Positions 51,606 to 51,813 of a stretch of DNA of 51,813 bases are shown one piece after another. Each line of letters starts with the position of its first letter. The first letter of the stretch is position 1. This stretch comes from an uncultured Prevotellaceae bacterium (lineage in GTDB: Bacteria; Bacteroidota; Bacteroidia; Bacteroidales; Bacteroidaceae). Made by a program: the position numbers and the translations under genes. The notes under the pieces are model-generated. The model ran no database searches. It was given only the letters and a program-made list of their open reading frames with translations, and was not told where the DNA came from. The DNA lies in contig CALELI010000015.1 of assembly GCA_937902455.1 (NCBI GenBank), positions 1 through 51,813 on the forward strand, written 5' to 3'.

Positions 51606-51698
51606 TACCCATTGTTTTTCAAACACCTTTCGGTCAAACCCCTTTTTGTAGGTCTTAATTAGTTTGCTACCATCAACATAGAGCTTGAGCATTGGCAT
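51600..51698 (-). CDS. Candidate 32-residue micro-ORF
   Basis: The minus strand encodes MPMLKLYVDGSKLIKTYKKG followed by FDRKVFEKQWVK and TAA. It looks protein-like (amphipathic, strongly basic), but no promoter was found and the frame is closed just upstream by TAA. It may be a small basic protein or the surviving 3' end of a decayed gene. Confidence 0.3.
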   Translation of the reverse strand: MPMLKLYVDGSKLIKTYKKGFDRKVFEKQWVK

Positions 51699-51813
51699 AA
51701 ACCACACTTGATTTTAACAATTTAACAAAATAATTTTTTAATAAAATAACAAACTCTCGGTATTTCAAAAACGCAAACCCTAACGCAAACGCAAAGCCAA
51801 TGGCTTTTCAGCG

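Larger units (their letters stand above)
50885..51813. other. AT-rich right end of the window
   Basis: This 929-bp stretch has no large gene. It holds the ATPase promoter (50927-50957), an octamer repeat (51338-51389), a candidate ncRNA with promoter and terminator (51412-51605) and a candidate micro-ORF (51600-51698). The rest shows no signal I can support. Confidence 0.75.

Overview
The window looks like a chromosomal segment of a Bacteroidales bacterium, most likely Prevotella or a close Prevotellaceae relative. Evidence: promoters of the Bacteroidota type (TAnnTTTG -7 box, sometimes with TTTG 19-20 bp upstream), no visible Shine-Dalgarno sites, Bacteroidota versions of XerD, RpoN, RprX/RprY, DPP III, EF-G2 and an OMP_b-brl_3 barrel, and secreted proteins ending in a short GKKVFVK-type C-terminal motif. 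I see no plasmid, phage or CRISPR locus, so most of the window is core chromosome with one accessory block.

Layout. 44-5952 (minus): xerD, ispG, a PAP2 phosphatase, rpoN, a YugP-type metalloprotease, trxA and a small conserved protein. 5968-11615 (minus): aroA, a very unusual PurA-like protein, fur, an AlkD-like HEAT protein and lipoprotein DPP III. A spacer of nearly 1 kb holds tRNA-Ala(GGC) and two mirror-symmetric repeat arrays. 12559-17039 (plus): an outer-membrane barrel protein and a secreted GH43-CBM6 enzyme. 17044-21503 (minus): menA, a WbqC-like gene, dusB, comF, recX, prmC. 21628-36306 (minus): four tandem paralogues of 1125-1171 residues, each with its own promoter and double-hairpin terminator, with a 201-bp MITE between two of them. 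A 690-bp spacer with a large mirror-symmetric 22/23-bp array separates them from groES-groEL and pckA (plus). Then sufE, an MBL-fold protein, a pspC/response regulator/histidine kinase operon, an EF-G2-type factor, hemW and a small Cys-rich lipoprotein. The AT-rich right end has a lipoprotein, a AAA/DUF4143 ATPase, a candidate ncRNA and two candidate micro-ORFs.

Most notable observations: (1) three intergenic arrays whose repeat units are helically phased (11-12 or 22-23 bp) and mirrored about a central point; the two 22/23-bp arrays share one plan, with convergent 22-bp units around exactly four 23-bp units bearing palindromic cores. I know of no named element like this. (2) A genome style in which many spacers are degenerate 7-bp tandem repeats that supply the last codons and stop codon of several genes. 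(3) The tandem array of giant secreted proteins, which share a nearly identical 3' cassette (C-terminal motif plus two hairpins). (4) A PurA homologue that lacks the catalytic His loop. (5) An EF-G paralogue with Ser in place of the catalytic His. (6) An IspG with long-form sequence but no central insert domain.

All functional names come from reading motifs by eye; no database search was possible.
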